The position numbers and the translations under genes were made by a program. Shown piece after piece: positions 24,909 to 33,357 of a stretch of 64,000 bases of DNA. The notes under the pieces were generated by a model. That model worked only from the letters and a program-made list of their open reading frames with translations, was not told the DNA's origin and did no database searches. The stretch is taken from positions 1 through 64,000 of the forward strand of contig JAHFQM010000002.1 in the NCBI GenBank assembly GCA_023266355.1, given 5' to 3'. The DNA is from Aquabacterium sp. Its GTDB lineage: Bacteria; Pseudomonadota; Gammaproteobacteria; Burkholderiales; Burkholderiaceae_C. Position 1 is the stretch's first letter, and the number at the start of each line of letters is the position of its first letter.

Positions 24909-27518
24909 ATGCCGGTCTCGCCCAGTTCCTCCTTGCCCGCCACCTCTGCCGCTGTCTCCGTGTCTGCCTGGCGCTGGGCCCTGATCCAGACCCGGCGCGA
25001 CCTGCGGGCCGGCAGCATGCGCTTCCTCTTGCTGGCGGTGGTGCTGGCGGTGGCGGCGCTCACGGCGGTGGCCTTCTTCGCAGACCGCATCGAGCGGGGC
25101 CTGAGCCGGGATGCGGCCCAGTTGCTGGGCGGCGATGCCGTGGTGCTGGCCGACCAGCCCGTGCCGGACGAGTTCGCCAAACGCGCCACCGCGGTGGGCT
25201 TGCGCACGGCCCGCACGGCGGTGTTCGCCAGCATGGCCCGCGCGCCAGACGAGCAAGGCGGCGAGGCCAAGCTCGCGGCCATCAAGGCGGTCAGCCCCGG
25301 GCACCCGCTGCGCGGTCGGCTCACCCTGGGTCGCCTGTCTGCCGATGGCAGCGTGCAGCCCACAGGGCCTGGCGCCATCGGCGGGCCACCGTCTGGCCAC
25401 GCCTGGGTGGACCCGGGCCTCTTGCTGGGGCTCAAGCTGAAGGTGGGCGACCGCGTCTGGCTGGGCGAGGCGAGCTTCGTGATCGACGCCGTCATCGCCT
25501 CCGAGCCCGACCGCGGCGCGGGCTTCATGAACTTCTCGCCGCGCGTGATGGTCCGCGAGGCCGACCTGCCGGCCACCCAGCTCGTCCAGCCGGCCAGCCG
25601 CGTGACCTACCGCCTGCTGGTGGCGGGTGCCGACCGTCCCTCGGGCGATGTGGCGCGCACCGAGGCACCGCTGCTGGCGCGCTTCGTGAGCGACAGCCAG
25701 ACCCTGGCCCGCAGCGCGCGCGGGGTGCGCGTCGAGACCCTGGAGCAAGGCCGCCCAGAGATGCGCGCCACGCTCGACCGCGCCGGCCTGTTCCTGCGCC
25801 TGGTGGCGCTGCTGGCGGCCTTGCTGTCGGCCGTGGCGGTGGCGCTGGTGTCCCGCGATTTCGCCCAGCGCCGCCTGGACGATTGCGCCTTGCTGCGCGT
25901 CCTGGGCGTGCCCCAGCGCACCATGGCCTGGGCCTACACCTGGCAGTTCCTGTTCATGGGCGTGCTGGCCAGCGTGATGGGCCTGGGCCTGGGCTGGGCC
26001 TTCCACCTGGTGTTCGTGGACTTGCTGGCCGGCCTGGTGGGCGTGGACCTGCCCGCGGCCGGTCTGCAACCCGTGGCCTTGGGGCTGGGCGTGGGCGTCT
26101 TGCTGACCGTGGGCTTTGGCCTGCCGCCCGTGCTGCAGCTGGCGCGCGTGCCGCCGCTGCGGGTCTTGCGGCGCGAGCTGGGTGCGTTGCGGCCCTTGTC
26201 CCTGGGCATGGGCGTGCTCGGCGGGGCGGCCCTGCTGGGCCTGCTCATGGCCGTGGCGCGCGACATCCAGCTCGGTGGCATCGCCCTGGGCGGTTTCGCC
26301 GGTGCCATGCTGGCCTTCGCGGTGCTGGGCGGCCTGGCCGTGCAGGCCCTGCGCATGCTGGCCCAGCGCCTGGCCGGGCGCATGCCCACCTGGTGGACCT
26401 TGGGCACGCGCCAGCTCACGGCCCAGCCGGGGCACACCATCGTGCAGGTCTGTGCCCTGGGCGTGGGCCTGCTGGCGCTGATGCTGCTGGTGCTCATCCG
26501 CACCGACCTGATCGCCAGCTGGCGTTCGGCGACCCCGCCCGACGCGCCCAACCGCTTCGTCATCAACATCCAGCCCGACCAGGTCGATGCCTTCCAGCGT
26601 GCCCTGCGCGAAGCCGGTGTGGCGGATTTCGACTGGTACCCCATGGGCCGCGCCCGCCTGGTGGCCATCAATGGCAAGACCGTCCAGCCGAAAGACTACG
26701 CCGAGGAACGCGCCCAGCGCCTGCTGGACCGCGAGTTCAACCTCAGCCACGCCGCCAGCGCACCCGTTCACAACACGGTGGTGTCGGGCCGCTACCAGGC
26801 CGAAGAGCCCGGCGCCTACAGCGTCGAGGAGGGCCTGGCCAAGACCCTGGGCCTGAAGCTGGGCGACCGCCTGCGCTTCGACATGGCCGGCCACGTCGAA
26901 GAGGGCCGCATCACCAGCCTGCGCAAGGTGGACTGGTCGTCCATGCGCGTCAATTTCTTCGTGATGGCGCCGTCCCGCCAGATGCCCGAGTGGCCCGTGA
27001 GCTACATCACGGCCTTCCGCATGCCGCCTGGCGCCAAGCTGGACAGCCTGCTGGTGCAGCAGTTCCCCAACGTCACGGTGGTGGACGTCTCGGCCACGCT
27101 GGCGCAGCTGCAGTCGGTGCTGACGCAGGTGATCACGGCGGTCGAGTTCCTCTTCGTCTTCACCCTGGCCGCGGGCCTCATCGTGCTGATGGCCGGGCTG
27201 ATGACTTCGCGCGAACGCCGCGCCCGGGAGTGGGCCATCCTGCGCTCATTGGGGGCGACGCAGAAGCTGCTGGCCCAGGTGCAGCGCTTCGAGCTGATCG
27301 GCCTGGGCGCGCTGGCGGGCACGCTGGCTTCGGTGGCGGCCTTGGGCGTGGGCTGGGCCCTGTCGTCCAAGGTCTTCGATTTCCCCTGGCAGCCCCCGCT
27401 GATGTGGCCCTTGATCGGGGCCGCGGTGGGTGCCGTGCTGGCCTGGATGGCCGGCTGGTGGACGCTGCGGGGCGTGCTGGGACGCCCGGTGGCGCAGACC
27501 TTGCGCCAACTGGACTGA
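24909..27518 (+). CDS. FtsX-type ABC transporter permease (YbbP-like)
   Basis: An 869-residue inner-membrane protein. An N-terminal helix (RFLLLAVVLAVAALTAVAFF) is followed by a periplasmic domain beginning LSRDAAQLLGGDAVVLADQPVP. Next is a first block of helices about 285-500 (FLRLVALLAALLSAVAVALVS onwards), a second periplasmic domain, and a C-terminal FtsX helix block (LFVFTLAAGLIVLMAG...RREWAILRSLGAT-like). This two-FtsX layout is the YbbP family. It normally partners with the ATPase YbbA encoded next to it, but no ATPase gene is adjacent here. The ATG at 24909 was chosen as the most upstream start that does not overlap the divergent dioxygenase promoter. Substrate unknown; lipid or envelope roles are suspected for the family. 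Confidence 0.85.
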   Translation: MPVSPSSSLPATSAAVSVSAWRWALIQTRRDLRAGSMRFLLLAVVLAVAALTAVAFFADRIERGLSRDAAQLLGGDAVVLADQPVPDEFAKRATAVGLRTARTAVFASMARAPDEQGGEAKLAAIKAVSPGHPLRGRLTLGRLSADGSVQPTGPGAIGGPPSGHAWVDPGLLLGLKLKVGDRVWLGEASFVIDAVIASEPDRGAGFMNFSPRVMVREADLPATQLVQPASRVTYRLLVAGADRPSGDVARTEAPLLARFVSDSQTLARSARGVRVETLEQGRPEMRATLDRAGLFLRLVALLAALLSAVAVALVSRDFAQRRLDDCALLRVLGVPQRTMAWAYTWQFLFMGVLASVMGLGLGWAFHLVFVDLLAGLVGVDLPAAGLQPVALGLGVGVLLTVGFGLPPVLQLARVPPLRVLRRELGALRPLSLGMGVLGGAALLGLLMAVARDIQLGGIALGGFAGAMLAFAVLGGLAVQALRMLAQRLAGRMPTWWTLGTRQLTAQPGHTIVQVCALGVGLLALMLLVLIRTDLIASWRSATPPDAPNRFVINIQPDQVDAFQRALREAGVADFDWYPMGRARLVAINGKTVQPKDYAEERAQRLLDREFNLSHAASAPVHNTVVSGRYQAEEPGAYSVEEGLAKTLGLKLGDRLRFDMAGHVEEGRITSLRKVDWSSMRVNFFVMAPSRQMPEWPVSYITAFRMPPGAKLDSLLVQQFPNVTVVDVSATLAQLQSVLTQVITAVEFLFVFTLAAGLIVLMAGLMTSRERRAREWAILRSLGATQKLLAQVQRFELIGLGALAGTLASVAALGVGWALSSKVFDFPWQPPLMWPLIGAAVGAVLAWMAGWWTLRGVLGRPVAQTLRQLD

Positions 27519-27545
27519 CGCCCAGGCCGCAAGGTCAATGCAATG

Positions 27546-28142
27546 TCACTGCTGGGTGGGCGTCAGGCTGTTGATCAGGCCCATCTCGGCGCTGCCCATC
27601 AGCGACTCGATGTCCATCAGGATCAGCAGGCGGTCGCTGACGTTGGCGATGCCGGTGATGTAGGTCGTGTCCACGATGGCGGCGCTCATCTCGGGCGCCG
27701 GCTGGATCATCTGCTCCGACAGCTGCATCACGTCGCTGACCGAGTCCACCACGGCACCGACCACGCGGCCCTTGACGTTCAGCACGATCACCACGGTGAA
27801 GCTGTTGATGTCGGTCTGGCCGTCGTCGTTGACGCAGTTGAACTTCACGCGCAGGTCCACGATCGGCACGATCACGCCGCGCAGGTTGACCACGCCCTTG
27901 AGGTAGGCGGGCGCGTTGGCGATCTTGGTGGGCGGCTCGTAGGAACGGATCTCCTGCACCTTCAGGATGTCGATGCCGTACTCTTCGGTGCCCAGGCGGA
28001 ACGTGAGGTATTCACGGCCTGCGGGCACGTGGCGCACCTGGCGCGTGGTGTTCTGGCGCATCCCGAAGCCGGACGAGGCGGGGGCGCTCTCGGCGCGCGC
28101 TGGCGTGGCGGTCTGGGGGGCGACGGCTTGCAGGGTGTCCAT
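27546..28142 (-). CDS. cheW: CheW chemotaxis coupling protein
   Basis: A 198-residue CheW. After a low-complexity Ala/Pro N-terminus of about 45 residues comes [47 protein letters not shown]. It continues with [31 protein letters not shown] and [23 protein letters not shown], the full CheW two-lobed beta-barrel. It couples methyl-accepting receptors to the kinase CheA. The ATG at 28142 has AGAGGA 5 bases upstream, so it is chosen over an in-frame start 11 codons earlier. No other chemotaxis gene is nearby, so it is an orphan CheW here. Its stop is 27 bases from the convergent permease stop. Confidence 0.92.
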   Translation of the reverse strand: MDTLQAVAPQTATPARAESAPASSGFGMRQNTTRQVRHVPAGREYLTFRLGTEEYGIDILKVQEIRSYEPPTKIANAPAYLKGVVNLRGVIVPIVDLRVKFNCVNDDGQTDINSFTVVIVLNVKGRVVGAVVDSVSDVMQLSEQMIQPAPEMSAAIVDTTYITGIANVSDRLLILMDIESLMGSAEMGLINSLTPTQQ

Positions 28143-28204
28143 GTCGGTCCTCTGTGGGGGAGTGAGGGGGGCCACAAAGTGGTCTCACGTGCCATATCGG
28201 CCAA

Positions 28205-28254
28205 CCCGCCAGAAAACTGAAGGGGGCGACCCCGCTTGACGCGCAGCCGCCCCC
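28205..28254 (-). terminator. Candidate terminator after ychF
   Basis: On the minus strand a 7-base GC stem GGGGGCG / CGCCCCC (28222-28228 with 28248-28254) encloses a 19-base loop and is followed by TTCAGTTTTCT. The loop is long and the T-tract is interrupted, so it is a weak candidate between ychF and cheW. Confidence 0.4.
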
Positions 28255-28310
28255 CTGGTGTCGCCTGCACCCGGGTGGTGACCCTGGCGCAGACCTGCTT
28301 CAGACCTGAA

Positions 28311-29405
28311 TCAGACGTTGAACAGGAAGTTCAGCACGTCGCCGTCCTTGACGATGTATTCCTTGCCTTCGGCGCGCATCTTGCCGGCATCCTTGGCGCC
28401 GGCTTCGCCTTTGTACTGGATGAAATCGTCGAAAGCGATGGTCTGGGCGCGGATGAAGCCCTTCTCGAAGTCGGTGTGGATCACGCCGGCCGCTTGCGGG
28501 GCGGTGGCGCCGATCGGCACGGTCCAGGCGCGCACTTCCTTGACGCCCGCGGTGAAGTAGGTCTGCAGGCCCAGCAGCTTGAAGCCGGCGCGGATCAGGC
28601 GGTTCAGGCCCGGTTCGGTCTGGCCCATTTCGGCCAGGAACATGGCGCGGTCTTCGTCTTCCATCTCGGACAGCTCGGCCTCGGTCTTGGCGCAAATCGC
28701 CACGACCTCGCCCTTTTGCGCTGCGGCGTACTCGCGCAGGCGGTCCAGGAAGGGGTTGTTCTCGAAGCCGGTCTCCGACACGTTGCCCACGAACATGGCG
28801 GGCTTGGCCGTGATCAGGCACAGCGGCTTGAGGATGACCAGCTCTTCCTTGCTGAAGTCGATGGAGCGCACCGGCTGGGCCTGGTCCAGGGCGGCCTGGC
28901 ACTTCTCCAGCACCTTCACCAGGGCCGCGGCTTCCTTGTCGTTGCCCGAGCGCGCCGCCTTGTTGTAGCGGTGCAGGCTCTTTTCCACGGTGCCCAGGTC
29001 GGCCAGGCACAGCTCGGTCTGGATGACCTCGATGTCGGCGATCGGGTCCACCTTGCCGGCGACGTGGATGACGTTGTCGTCCTCGAAGCAGCGCACCACG
29101 TTGACGATGGCGTCGGTTTCGCGGATGTGGCTGAGGAACTGGTTGCCCAGGCCTTCGCCCTGCGAGGCGCCCGCCACCAGGCCGGCGATGTCCACGAACT
29201 CGACGATGGCCGGCACGATGCGCTCGGGGCTGATGATCTCGGCCAGCTGCTGCAGGCGGGGGTCGGGCACTTCCACCACGCCCACATTGGGCTCGATGGT
29301 GCAGAAGGGGTAGTTTTCAGCCGCGATGCCGGCCTTGGTCAGCGCGTTGAAGAGGGTGGACTTGCCGACGTTGGGCAGGCCCACGATGCCGCATTGGAGG
29401 CTCAT
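28311..29405 (-). CDS. ychF: Redox-regulated ATPase YchF (Obg family)
   Basis: A 364-residue protein of the usual YchF length. It carries G1 [15 protein letters not shown] at residue 8, G3-like [17 protein letters not shown], the coiled-coil insert, and a C-terminal TGS domain ([29 protein letters not shown]...[18 protein letters not shown]). YchF prefers ATP because its G4 motif departs from NKxD; here VGNVSE occupies that place. It binds ribosomes and affects translation initiation and oxidative stress. The start ATG at 29405 fits the conserved [10 protein letters not shown] -10 box TACAAT lies on the minus strand at 29555-29550. Confidence 0.96.
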   Translation of the reverse strand: MSLQCGIVGLPNVGKSTLFNALTKAGIAAENYPFCTIEPNVGVVEVPDPRLQQLAEIISPERIVPAIVEFVDIAGLVAGASQGEGLGNQFLSHIRETDAIVNVVRCFEDDNVIHVAGKVDPIADIEVIQTELCLADLGTVEKSLHRYNKAARSGNDKEAAALVKVLEKCQAALDQAQPVRSIDFSKEELVILKPLCLITAKPAMFVGNVSETGFENNPFLDRLREYAAAQKGEVVAICAKTEAELSEMEDEDRAMFLAEMGQTEPGLNRLIRAGFKLLGLQTYFTAGVKEVRAWTVPIGATAPQAAGVIHTDFEKGFIRAQTIAFDDFIQYKGEAGAKDAGKMRAEGKEYIVKDGDVLNFLFNV

Positions 29406-29549
29406 GGAAATTTCCTTGTGGATCGGTCGCGGGCGGGGCCTGGGGGCCCTGCGTGGCAGACGTGCCTGATCCGGGTGTTGGGAGGCCGGGTGGACAAGGC
29501 GACGACGCGGTGTCGTGGCGACCCGTTGGGCCCCGGTTTGCAGATGGCG

Positions 29550-29555
29550 ATTGTA
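29550..29555 (-). promoter_or_regulatory. Probable -10 box for ychF
   Basis: On the minus strand the sequence is TACAATCGCC, the same decamer seen on the plus strand at 48710-48719 upstream of lepA. No good -35 lies 16-18 bases upstream. The start codon is 145 bases downstream. Confidence 0.35.
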
Positions 29556-29584
29556 ATGACCCCGGCGACGCTGCGGCCGCGCGC

Positions 29585-29890
29585 TTCGCGTGCCAGGCTG
29601 CGCAAGGGGTGCGCCAGGCTGTGCGAGAGGTCCGCCAGCGGTGAACAGCGGTGCGCCGTCCAGTGGGGGTGGCGCGCCAGGCGTTCCGGGTGGCGCGTGC
29701 GCCACCGAGGTGCATGCGCGAGCCGAATCGGGCGGCGCGCCAGACTGTGGCACTGCAGGCGCGGGCCGATGGGGGCGGCGCGTGTCGCGGAATGACTCGG
29801 GCGCAAGCCGGTGTCGGTCGCGCGCCAGCCGATGTGGGCCGGGCGCAAGGGCGGTGAACTCGGCGTGTCACTGGAAACAGGTGGCAGGCG
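29585..29890. repeat. Degenerate tandem repeat, unit about 21 bases
   Basis: Successive blocks starting with a TGCGCCAG- or GCGCGCCAG-like core and ending in a G-run recur at roughly 18-24 base intervals. The clearest three are at about 29590-29654, with cores TGCCAGGCTG, CGCCAGGCTG and CGCCAGCGGTG. Later copies are progressively degraded (GCGCGCCAGGCG, GCGCGCCAGACT, GCGCGCCAGCCG). The unit length is approximate and was judged by eye. Confidence 0.45.
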
Positions 29891-30151
29891 GTGCGCCATG
29901 GCTTGCGGGCGGCTCAGAACGGCCGATGGCCCCAGACATCCGCGCCAGCGGTGGCCGCGCTGGGGCGCCGCGCCGCCCTGACTTGAAAGCGCGTTAGATT
30001 AACGGCTGCACCCGAACACCGCGCTGCGTGGCCGCCAGAGCTTGTCGCTCGCCTTGCCCGCCCCGCCGTGACCCTGTTCGCCCCTGTTGCCTTGCCCGCC
30101 CCGCCCGCCGTGACCCCACCGACCCCGCCTGTGTCCACTTCCCCGCGTGCC

Positions 30152-31345
30152 ATGACGTCCGCCATGTCCGCCATGTCCGCGACATCCGCGTCTGGCCGCG
30201 CCGATGTCTGCGTGAGCGGCTCCGGCGCCGTGGCCATGGCCCTCGCCCTGGCCTTGTCGGCCGAAGGCTTCTCGGTGGCCTGGGCCCGCGCCGAGGCCTT
30301 CGCCGCGCCGCATTCGGCCGATGTGCGCACCTACGCGCTCAACGCCCGGGCCATCGCGCTGCTGACCCACTTGCGCGTGTGGCCGGCCTTGCGCGAGTGG
30401 TCGGCACCGGTGTTCGACATGCAGATCCGCGGTGACGACGGCGGCGCGCTGGCCTTTTCCGCCTGGCAGCAGCACCTGACAGAGCTGGCCTGGATCGCCG
30501 ATGCCGGCGCCTTGGAGCGCCTCTTGAGCGAGGCCCTGCGCTACGCCCCGCGCGTCACGGTGGTGCCGCCCTTGCAAGAGGGCCGTGCGCCCGTGCCCTG
30601 CGACCTGCTGGCCATCTGCGAAGGCAAGCACTCCGACACCCGCCGCGCGCTCGGCGTGTCGTTCGACCGCCAGGACTATGGCCACTGGGGCGTGGCCGCC
30701 CGCCTGCGCGCCAGCCGCCCGCACCAGGGCGTGGCGCGCCAGTGGTTCCGCGCGCCCGACGTGCTGGCCCTGCTGCCCTTCAACCAGCCCGAGCCCGAGG
30801 CGTCTTATGGCCTGGTCTGGTCCGTGCCCCAGGCCCGCGCCCGCGAGCTGCAGGAGCTGTCGCCCGCCGATTTCGAGGCCGCCTTGCGCGAGGCCATCGC
30901 GCAGTCCCAGCCCGAGGCCCTGGCGCAGGTGGGCGAACTGAGCCTGGCCTCCGAGGTGGCGTCGTGGCCGCTGGCCCTGGCCCAGGCCGACCGCTGGACG
31001 GGGCCGGGGTGGGTTTTGCTGGGCGATGCGGCCCACCAGATGCACCCGCTGGCCGGACAGGGCCTCAACTTGGGCCTGGCCGATGTCGATACCCTGGTGT
31101 CGGTGCTGCGCGATGCCCGCCTGCAAGAGCCCTGGCGCACGGCCGGCGACGAGCGCACCCTGCGCCGCTACGCCCGCCGCCGCGAATGGCCCACGCGCAG
31201 CATGGCCACCCTCACCGATGGCATGCTGCAGCTCTTCGCCGACGAGCGCGGGCCGCTCAAGGCGGTGCGCAACACCGGCATGCGCCTGGTCGAACAGCTG
31301 GGCCCCATCAAAACCTGGCTGGTGGGCCGGGCGCTGGGCGGCTGA
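30152..31345 (+). CDS. UbiH/VisC-family FAD-dependent monooxygenase
   Basis: A 397-residue flavoprotein hydroxylase of the UbiH/UbiF/COQ6 group. An N-terminal dinucleotide fold DVCVSGSGAVAMALALALSAEG departs from GxGxxG in its last Gly. ADVRTYALNARAIALL and the FAD-binding WVLLGDAAHQMHPLAGQGLNLGLADVDTL near residue 290 are the family signature. It probably hydroxylates a ubiquinone precursor ring, but the position acted on cannot be told from sequence. The N-terminus contains a short DNA repeat (ATGTCCGCC three times) giving MSAMSAT. The start is uncertain: ATG at 30152 is used, with GTG at 30068 and later ATGs possible. dsbC follows 42 bases downstream. Confidence 0.82.
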   Translation: MTSAMSAMSATSASGRADVCVSGSGAVAMALALALSAEGFSVAWARAEAFAAPHSADVRTYALNARAIALLTHLRVWPALREWSAPVFDMQIRGDDGGALAFSAWQQHLTELAWIADAGALERLLSEALRYAPRVTVVPPLQEGRAPVPCDLLAICEGKHSDTRRALGVSFDRQDYGHWGVAARLRASRPHQGVARQWFRAPDVLALLPFNQPEPEASYGLVWSVPQARARELQELSPADFEAALREAIAQSQPEALAQVGELSLASEVASWPLALAQADRWTGPGWVLLGDAAHQMHPLAGQGLNLGLADVDTLVSVLRDARLQEPWRTAGDERTLRRYARRREWPTRSMATLTDGMLQLFADERGPLKAVRNTGMRLVEQLGPIKTWLVGRALGG

Positions 31346-31387
31346 GGCCACGCTGATTTCCCTTTCACTTTCCTTTCAGGATCCCGC

Positions 31388-32143
31388 ATGAAACCGATTT
31401 TCCGAAGCCTGCTGGCCGCCGGGCTCTGCCTGAGCCTGCTGGGCGTGGCCGATGCCCAGTCGGGCGAGCTGTCTGCCGCGCAACTGGCCGCCATCAAGCA
31501 AAAGCTGGCCCAGCGCCTGCCCGATCTGCCGCCGGTCGATTCGGCCCGCACCTCGCCCATCAACGGCCTGATCGAGCTCAAGGCCGGCAGCAGCGTGTTC
31601 TACGCGGATGCCGCGGGCGAGTACCTGATCGAGGGCCACCTCATCGAGACGCGCAGCCAGCGCAACCTCACCGAGGAACGCCTCGACGAGATCAACCGCG
31701 TGGACGTGGCCAACCTGCCTGCCAAGGACGCCATCGTGTGGAAGTCGGGCACGGGCAAGCGCCGCCTGGTCATCTTCGCCGACCCGAACTGCGGCTATTG
31801 CAAGCAGCTGGAGCGCGATGTCCAGAAGCTCAAGGACGTGACCGTCCACACCTACCTGATCGGCATCCTGGGCGACGACTCGCGTGCCAAGGTGGACAAC
31901 CTCTGGTGCTCGCGCGACCGCACCCAGGCCTGGCTGGACTGGATGCTGCAAGGCGTGACGCCGCCCAAGGCGCTGGGCGTGTGCGGCTCGCCGGGCCAGC
32001 GCAACCTGGCGCTGGCGCAGAAGCTGCGCGTCAATGGCACGCCGGCGATCTTCTTTGAAGATGGCAGCCGACTGCCCGGTGCGGCCAACGCGGCCACGCT
32101 GGAGCAGCGCATGGCCAAGGCGAGCGCCAAGGTCGGCGGCTGA
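31388..32143 (+). CDS. dsbC: Periplasmic thiol:disulfide isomerase DsbC
   Basis: A 251-residue DsbC/DsbG family protein. A cleavable signal peptide (MKPIFRSLLAAGLCLSLLGVADA) is followed by the dimerisation domain (LIELKAGSSVFYADAAGEYLIEGHLIET). Then comes a thioredoxin fold with the active site FADPNCGYCKQLE. A second Cys pair (C in LWCSRDR and GVCGSPGQ) and the cis-Pro loop NGTPAIFFEDG agree with DsbC. It corrects wrong disulfides in the periplasm. AGGA lies 9 bases before the ATG. Its stop is 23 bases from the convergent DUF3108 gene. CGYC, rather than CPYC, supports the isomerase call. Confidence 0.94.
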   Translation: MKPIFRSLLAAGLCLSLLGVADAQSGELSAAQLAAIKQKLAQRLPDLPPVDSARTSPINGLIELKAGSSVFYADAAGEYLIEGHLIETRSQRNLTEERLDEINRVDVANLPAKDAIVWKSGTGKRRLVIFADPNCGYCKQLERDVQKLKDVTVHTYLIGILGDDSRAKVDNLWCSRDRTQAWLDWMLQGVTPPKALGVCGSPGQRNLALAQKLRVNGTPAIFFEDGSRLPGAANAATLEQRMAKASAKVGG

Positions 32144-32166
32144 AGCGGGTTGGCTGGTTCAGCGGT

Positions 32167-33357
32167 TCACTGGGCCGCTGGGGTGGCGCCTTCTCCCGGC
32201 GCCTGCTGGGGCGCGCGGTTCATCTGCATGTCCATGAACACGTCGTCGCTCATCTTGATGTAGATGCGCACCGGCAGGTACTGCAAGCCGGGTGCGAACC
32301 ACACGTCGGCGGGCAGGGCGCCGCCATCGGTGACGGTCTTGCGCGGTCGCACATGCACCGTCGGCACGTCGCCGATGGGGGTGCGCACCACGTCGTCGCC
32401 CACCACGTCGAAGGTCAGTTGCTCCAGCTTGCGCAGCGTGACCACGCTGAGCTCGAAACTGCCGCCCGGCTTGAGCAGGTCGGGCCGGAGCGTGAACTGG
32501 TAGGCCAGCTGGATCATGAAGCTGGCCGGGTCCTGCACGGCCACCGGGCGGGGGTAGCGCTTGCCATCGGGGTGGGTGACCTCGTCTTCCTCCAGCTTGA
32601 TGAGCCGCGGGGCAGACGATTTGATCAGCAGGCGGTTGACGTTCTCGTACAGCCTGGGGTGCAGGCCTTGCGGCTGGATCTCGCCTTCGCTGGTCAGGCG
32701 CCATGAGCCCAAGGGCGCGAAGCTGGGGCCGATGCTGGCGTCGATGTGGACCTGGTAGCGGCTGTCCTGGCGCACCCATTCCACCGAGGCCTGGCCCGAC
32801 ACGGGGCCGCGGAAGTAGCCCTCCAGCTTGTAGCTGACCTTGGTGGCCTGGGGCCAGACGAAGGCGCGGCCGCTGTTGGGGCCGCTGGCGCCCATGCTGG
32901 GGATGCTGGCGGCGGCCACGGCGCTGTTGGCTGCGGCCGCGCTGGCCGGCGCCGATGCAGCGGCGGCTGCGGATGCGGCAGGCTCGGGCGAGGGCTGCGC
33001 CGCGCTGGCGGCATCGGCCAGCACCTCGGGCTTGGAGGCGGCCTCGTCAGGCTGTGAGGCGGCCTTGGCCACCTTGGGGGGCTTGGGCTTGACCTTCTTC
33101 GGTGCGGCTGCGGCAGCCTGGGGTGCGGCTGCTTGCACCATGGCCGGCGCGGGCGGTGCGGCGGGCGGCTGGGTCAGGCGAACTTCGCTGACGTAGGTGG
33201 CGTCCATCCGCTTGATGGTGGCGTCGGAGGGCTTGAGGCCTTGCATCTCCTGCAGCACGGCGCCGGTCAGCAGCACGTGGGCCAGCACCACACCGGCGGC
33301 CAGCAGCGCGACCACGCCTGCGCGGCTGCTCAGCGGTCGCTTGCGGTCGTCGCTCAT
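32167..33357 (-). CDS. DUF3108 domain protein with TonB-like Pro/Ala/Lys linker
   Basis: A 396-residue protein. One N-terminal membrane helix (GVVALLAAGVVLAHVLLTGAVL, about 13-34) leads into a long Ala/Pro/Lys-rich stretch (about 60-165, including KKVKPKPPKVAK), like the periplasm-spanning linker of TonB. The C-terminal 230 residues form the DUF3108 beta-rich domain (KVSYKLEGYFRGPVSGQASVEWVRQ...). Function unknown; the layout suggests an inner-membrane anchored protein reaching across the periplasm. Its ATG overlaps the stop of the upstream M61 peptidase gene by 4 bases, so the two are coupled. Confidence 0.78.
   Translation of the reverse strand: MSDDRKRPLSSRAGVVALLAAGVVLAHVLLTGAVLQEMQGLKPSDATIKRMDATYVSEVRLTQPPAAPPAPAMVQAAAPQAAAAAPKKVKPKPPKVAKAASQPDEAASKPEVLADAASAAQPSPEPAASAAAAASAPASAAAANSAVAAASIPSMGASGPNSGRAFVWPQATKVSYKLEGYFRGPVSGQASVEWVRQDSRYQVHIDASIGPSFAPLGSWRLTSEGEIQPQGLHPRLYENVNRLLIKSSAPRLIKLEEDEVTHPDGKRYPRPVAVQDPASFMIQLAYQFTLRPDLLKPGGSFELSVVTLRKLEQLTFDVVGDDVVRTPIGDVPTVHVRPRKTVTDGGALPADVWFAPGLQYLPVRIYIKMSDDVFMDMQMNRAPQQAPGEGATPAAQ

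Larger units (their letters stand above)
29406..30151. other. Gene-free GC-rich interval upstream of ychF and the UbiH-like gene
   Basis: About 745 bases with no frame that looks like a protein. Near 29550-29555 the minus strand has TACAATCGCC, a likely -10 region for ychF. From about 29585 to 29890 there is a degenerate tandem repeat, listed separately. From 30068 an in-frame GTG could extend the UbiH-like protein by 28 Pro/Ala/Thr-rich residues, but there is no ribosome binding site to support it. Confidence 0.5.

Noticed and set aside
24840..26894. N-terminal extension of the dioxygenase frame to 970 residues
   Set aside because: The extra 685 residues are antisense to the FtsX-type permease and consist of Gln/His/Arg repeats. 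LigB enzymes start near MTAAVPSTPLPTLFL, which fits the ATG at 24839.
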